NCBI GenBank assembly: GCA_903896545.1 | Contig: CAITYF010000122.1 | Location: forward strand, 1-64,000 | Direction of reading: 5' to 3' | DNA from: an uncultured Myxococcales bacterium | Lineage (GTDB): Bacteria > Myxococcota_A > UBA9042 | DNA: 64,000 nucleotides | In this document: positions 62,540-64,000 of the stretch, one piece after another | How the letters are laid out: the number at the start of each line of letters is the position of its first letter | Numbering within the stretch: the first letter of the stretch is position 1 | The notes under the pieces: generated by a model | Told to the model about the DNA's origin: nothing | The model's input: only the letters and a program-made list of their open reading frames with translations | Databases searched by the model: none | Translations under genes and position numbers: made by a program

Positions 62540-63562
62540 ATGCGTATTCTCTTCACATCCTGTTGTGTTCTGAGCCTCCTTTTGCCCGCATTTCTCGGTG
62601 CGAGACCTGCCCGCGCAGACGACGACATCGCGCCCGAAGACCTGCGTGAAAAGGCCCTGGCCGCCTCAAGCGCTGCCGAAGGCTGGAAGGCGAACGCCAC
62701 GTTTGGCTCCACGTTTTCCTTCAACCAATCGTCCAGCGTCGTCGGCTCACCGGACGGCGTCTCCTTGCAACTCGGCCTTCTCGTTGACGGTCAAGCGGCC
62801 TACGTTTCCGGTCGCCACACGTGGACAAGCACGCTGAAGGGCGTCTACTCCGAGTCCAAGACGCCGGTCCTCGATCGCTTCGTCAAATCGTCCGACGGCC
62901 TGGACCTGACGACGACCTACACGTTTCGGCTCGAGGCCATCAAGTGGATTGGTCCGTACGCGCGCGGCCGGTTCTCGACGCAGATGGCGCCCGGCTACCT
63001 CGTCAAGCCTGCGGACTACAAGGTGAAGTGGCAACAGACCGATGGTTCATCGACCGTTTCCTCCTACGGCGCGCAGGAATTTGTCCAGCTGACCGGCGCG
63101 TTTGATCCCATGCTCATCGGCGAATCTGTTGGTCTTTTTGCCAATCCGACCGAGTCTGAAGCGGTGACGGTGAAGCTGAAGCTCGGCGTCGGTACGCAGC
63201 AGTTGATCTCGTCCTGGGGCTATGCGCTGGTTGATGACGCGAAGACGCCGGAAGTGGAAGTCAAGGCGATCCACGCCGCGGTTCAGGCGGGCGGAGAAGC
63301 CGAAGCGCAGGCGTACGGTCAGGTCTCCGCTGAGTTGAAGTGGAAAGCCAAGGCCTCATTCTTCATGCCTGTTTACACGAGCATCACCGGCACGCCGACG
63401 GGGCTCGACGCCTTGAACAGCGACTTCAGCGTCAGTGCGTCGTACAAGCTCGCCAAGTGGCTGTCGCTGGACTACGTCTTCTCCGCGAAGCGCGTTCCAC
63501 TGGTGAGCGACAAGTGGCAGGTACAAAACGGCGCTGTCGTGACGGCTGGATTCAATCTGTAG
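62540..63562 (+). CDS. Outer-membrane beta-barrel-like protein (DUF3078/DUF481-like)
   Basis: 340 residues. A signal peptide (LSLLLPAFLGARPARA-D) precedes a chain of alternating hydrophobic and polar strands: WKANATFGSTFSFNQSS, VSLQLGLLVDGQAAYVSG, HTWTSTLKGVYSESK, and so on to LSLDYVFSAKRVP and VVTAGFNL. Aromatic residues at strand ends suit a porin-like barrel. The early FSFNQSS/DGQAAYVSG segment resembles DUF3078-type proteins; the resemblance is moderate. The channel or adhesin role is unknown. It follows the SDR gene by 23 bases. Confidence 0.65.
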   Translation: MRILFTSCCVLSLLLPAFLGARPARADDDIAPEDLREKALAASSAAEGWKANATFGSTFSFNQSSSVVGSPDGVSLQLGLLVDGQAAYVSGRHTWTSTLKGVYSESKTPVLDRFVKSSDGLDLTTTYTFRLEAIKWIGPYARGRFSTQMAPGYLVKPADYKVKWQQTDGSSTVSSYGAQEFVQLTGAFDPMLIGESVGLFANPTESEAVTVKLKLGVGTQQLISSWGYALVDDAKTPEVEVKAIHAAVQAGGEAEAQAYGQVSAELKWKAKASFFMPVYTSITGTPTGLDALNSDFSVSASYKLAKWLSLDYVFSAKRVPLVSDKWQVQNGAVVTAGFNL

Positions 63563-63640
63563 CGTCGCGAACACTGGTAAACCTGCTAGACTCGCGCGCC
63601 TGCGATCGCTACCGCGCGATGCCGCAGTGAGGAGAAGTGA

Positions 63641-64000
63641 ATGGTTGAGAATGAGAATCGCCTATTTAGCACCCGTGCCCCCGTCGCCGCTGAAGACCCG
63701 GTGCCTGACGCGTTGCCGCCCGTGGAAGCGCACTTCCCGTCTTCGCAGAAGGTGGAGGTAGGTGATCTGAAGGTGCCGTTCCGGCAAATCTCCCTCACCG
63801 ACGGTTCGCAGCTCGACGTGTACGACACCACCGGTCCGCAAGGCTGTGACATTCACCAGGGGCTGCCCAAGCGTCGCGCGCCGTGGGTTGCCAAGCGCAA
63901 GGACGTGGAAGCGCCGACGCAGCTGTGGTTTGCCCGCAACGGCATCATCACCGAGGAAATGCAGTTCTGCGCGCTGCGTGAAGGCGTCGAGGCAGAATTC
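63641..64000 (+). CDS. thiC: Phosphomethylpyrimidine synthase ThiC (N-terminal part, cut by window edge)
   Basis: First 120 codons of ThiC, the radical SAM enzyme that makes the thiamine pyrimidine from AIR. LTDGSQLDVYDTTGPQGCDIHQGLPKRRAPW and TQLWFARNGIITEEMQFCALREG are unmistakable ThiC N-terminal features. The catalytic CxxCxxxxC and the rest lie beyond the window. The start ATG at 63641 is preceded by GGAGAAG. In the 78 bases between the upstream gene and this ATG I see no TPP riboswitch core (no CTGAGA-type element), which is unusual for thiC. Confidence 0.95.
   Translation, partial: MVENENRLFSTRAPVAAEDPVPDALPPVEAHFPSSQKVEVGDLKVPFRQISLTDGSQLDVYDTTGPQGCDIHQGLPKRRAPWVAKRKDVEAPTQLWFARNGIITEEMQFCALREGVEAEF

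Overview
The window is GC-rich, densely coded bacterial chromosome with about 42 protein genes. I see no rRNA, tRNA, CRISPR array, intact insertion sequence or prophage. Several signs point to a deltaproteobacterial/Myxococcota-like organism, which is an inference: many secreted lipoproteins with Ala/Asp/Thr-rich linkers, FG-GAP/ASPIC, IPT/TIG and Dicty_CTDC-type repeat proteins, large PAS-rich signalling proteins, GTG/TTG starts preceded by strong GGAGG sites, and many 4-nt start/stop overlaps. The mix of central metabolism and surface proteins reads as ordinary chromosome.

Layout. 0.3-14 kb: surface and redox genes, namely a lipoprotein, a GMC oxidoreductase coupled to a membrane protein with a CrtC/AttH-like domain, a deiodinase-like thioredoxin-fold lipoprotein, a di-haem peroxidase, and a coupled set of OM-like protein, ECF sigma factor and TPR anti-sigma factor. 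An FG-GAP/ASPIC lipoprotein, nfuA and an exported beta-propeller-like protein follow. 14-26 kb: a giant IPT/TIG lipoprotein, selD, fadI and fadJ (beta-oxidation) and an aldehyde dehydrogenase. 26-36 kb: a soluble hybrid histidine kinase, then a probable surface-glycan group (radical SAM/SPASM, GT-C-like membrane protein, flippase, methyltransferase). 36-41 kb, minus strand: HAD phosphatase, DUF2270, esterase, lipoprotein, metallophosphoesterase. 41-46 kb: a CheB/CheR/PAS fusion followed by a PAS-GGDEF-EAL protein. 46-54 kb: a Cys-rich repeat lipoprotein facing a second GT-C-like protein, a GH32 enzyme and yjdM/phnA. 54-58 kb: a TrmH-like gene broken by an in-frame TAG, then nudix, EamA and rsuA-like genes. 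58-64 kb: yccU-like and tetR diverging from kynU-kmo-SDR-OM protein, then the start of thiC at the window edge.

How the genes work together. fadI-fadJ plus the aldehyde dehydrogenase, and perhaps the alcohol-oxidase-like GMC enzyme, suit oxidation of long-chain alcohols, aldehydes and fatty acids. kynU and kmo process kynurenine and probably answer to the divergent TetR, whose likely 12-bp operator lies in the promoter gap. The histidine kinase, CheB/CheR fusion and c-di-GMP protein are signalling nodes. The secreted proteins suggest a cell with a large investment in its surface.

Most notable items: the TAG-split TrmH-like gene; the CheB/CheR fusion whose catalytic N-terminus has no ATG/GTG/TTG start; a thiolase with a histone-H1-like Lys/Ala/Pro tail; a Cys-form deiodinase-like lipoprotein in a genome that has selD; a perfect palindromic operator candidate beside tetR/kynU; inverted hairpin repeats with compensating base changes; and two distant GT-C paralogues sharing an unusual Cys/YYY C-terminal domain. 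I did not find a clearly new multi-gene system such as a defence island.
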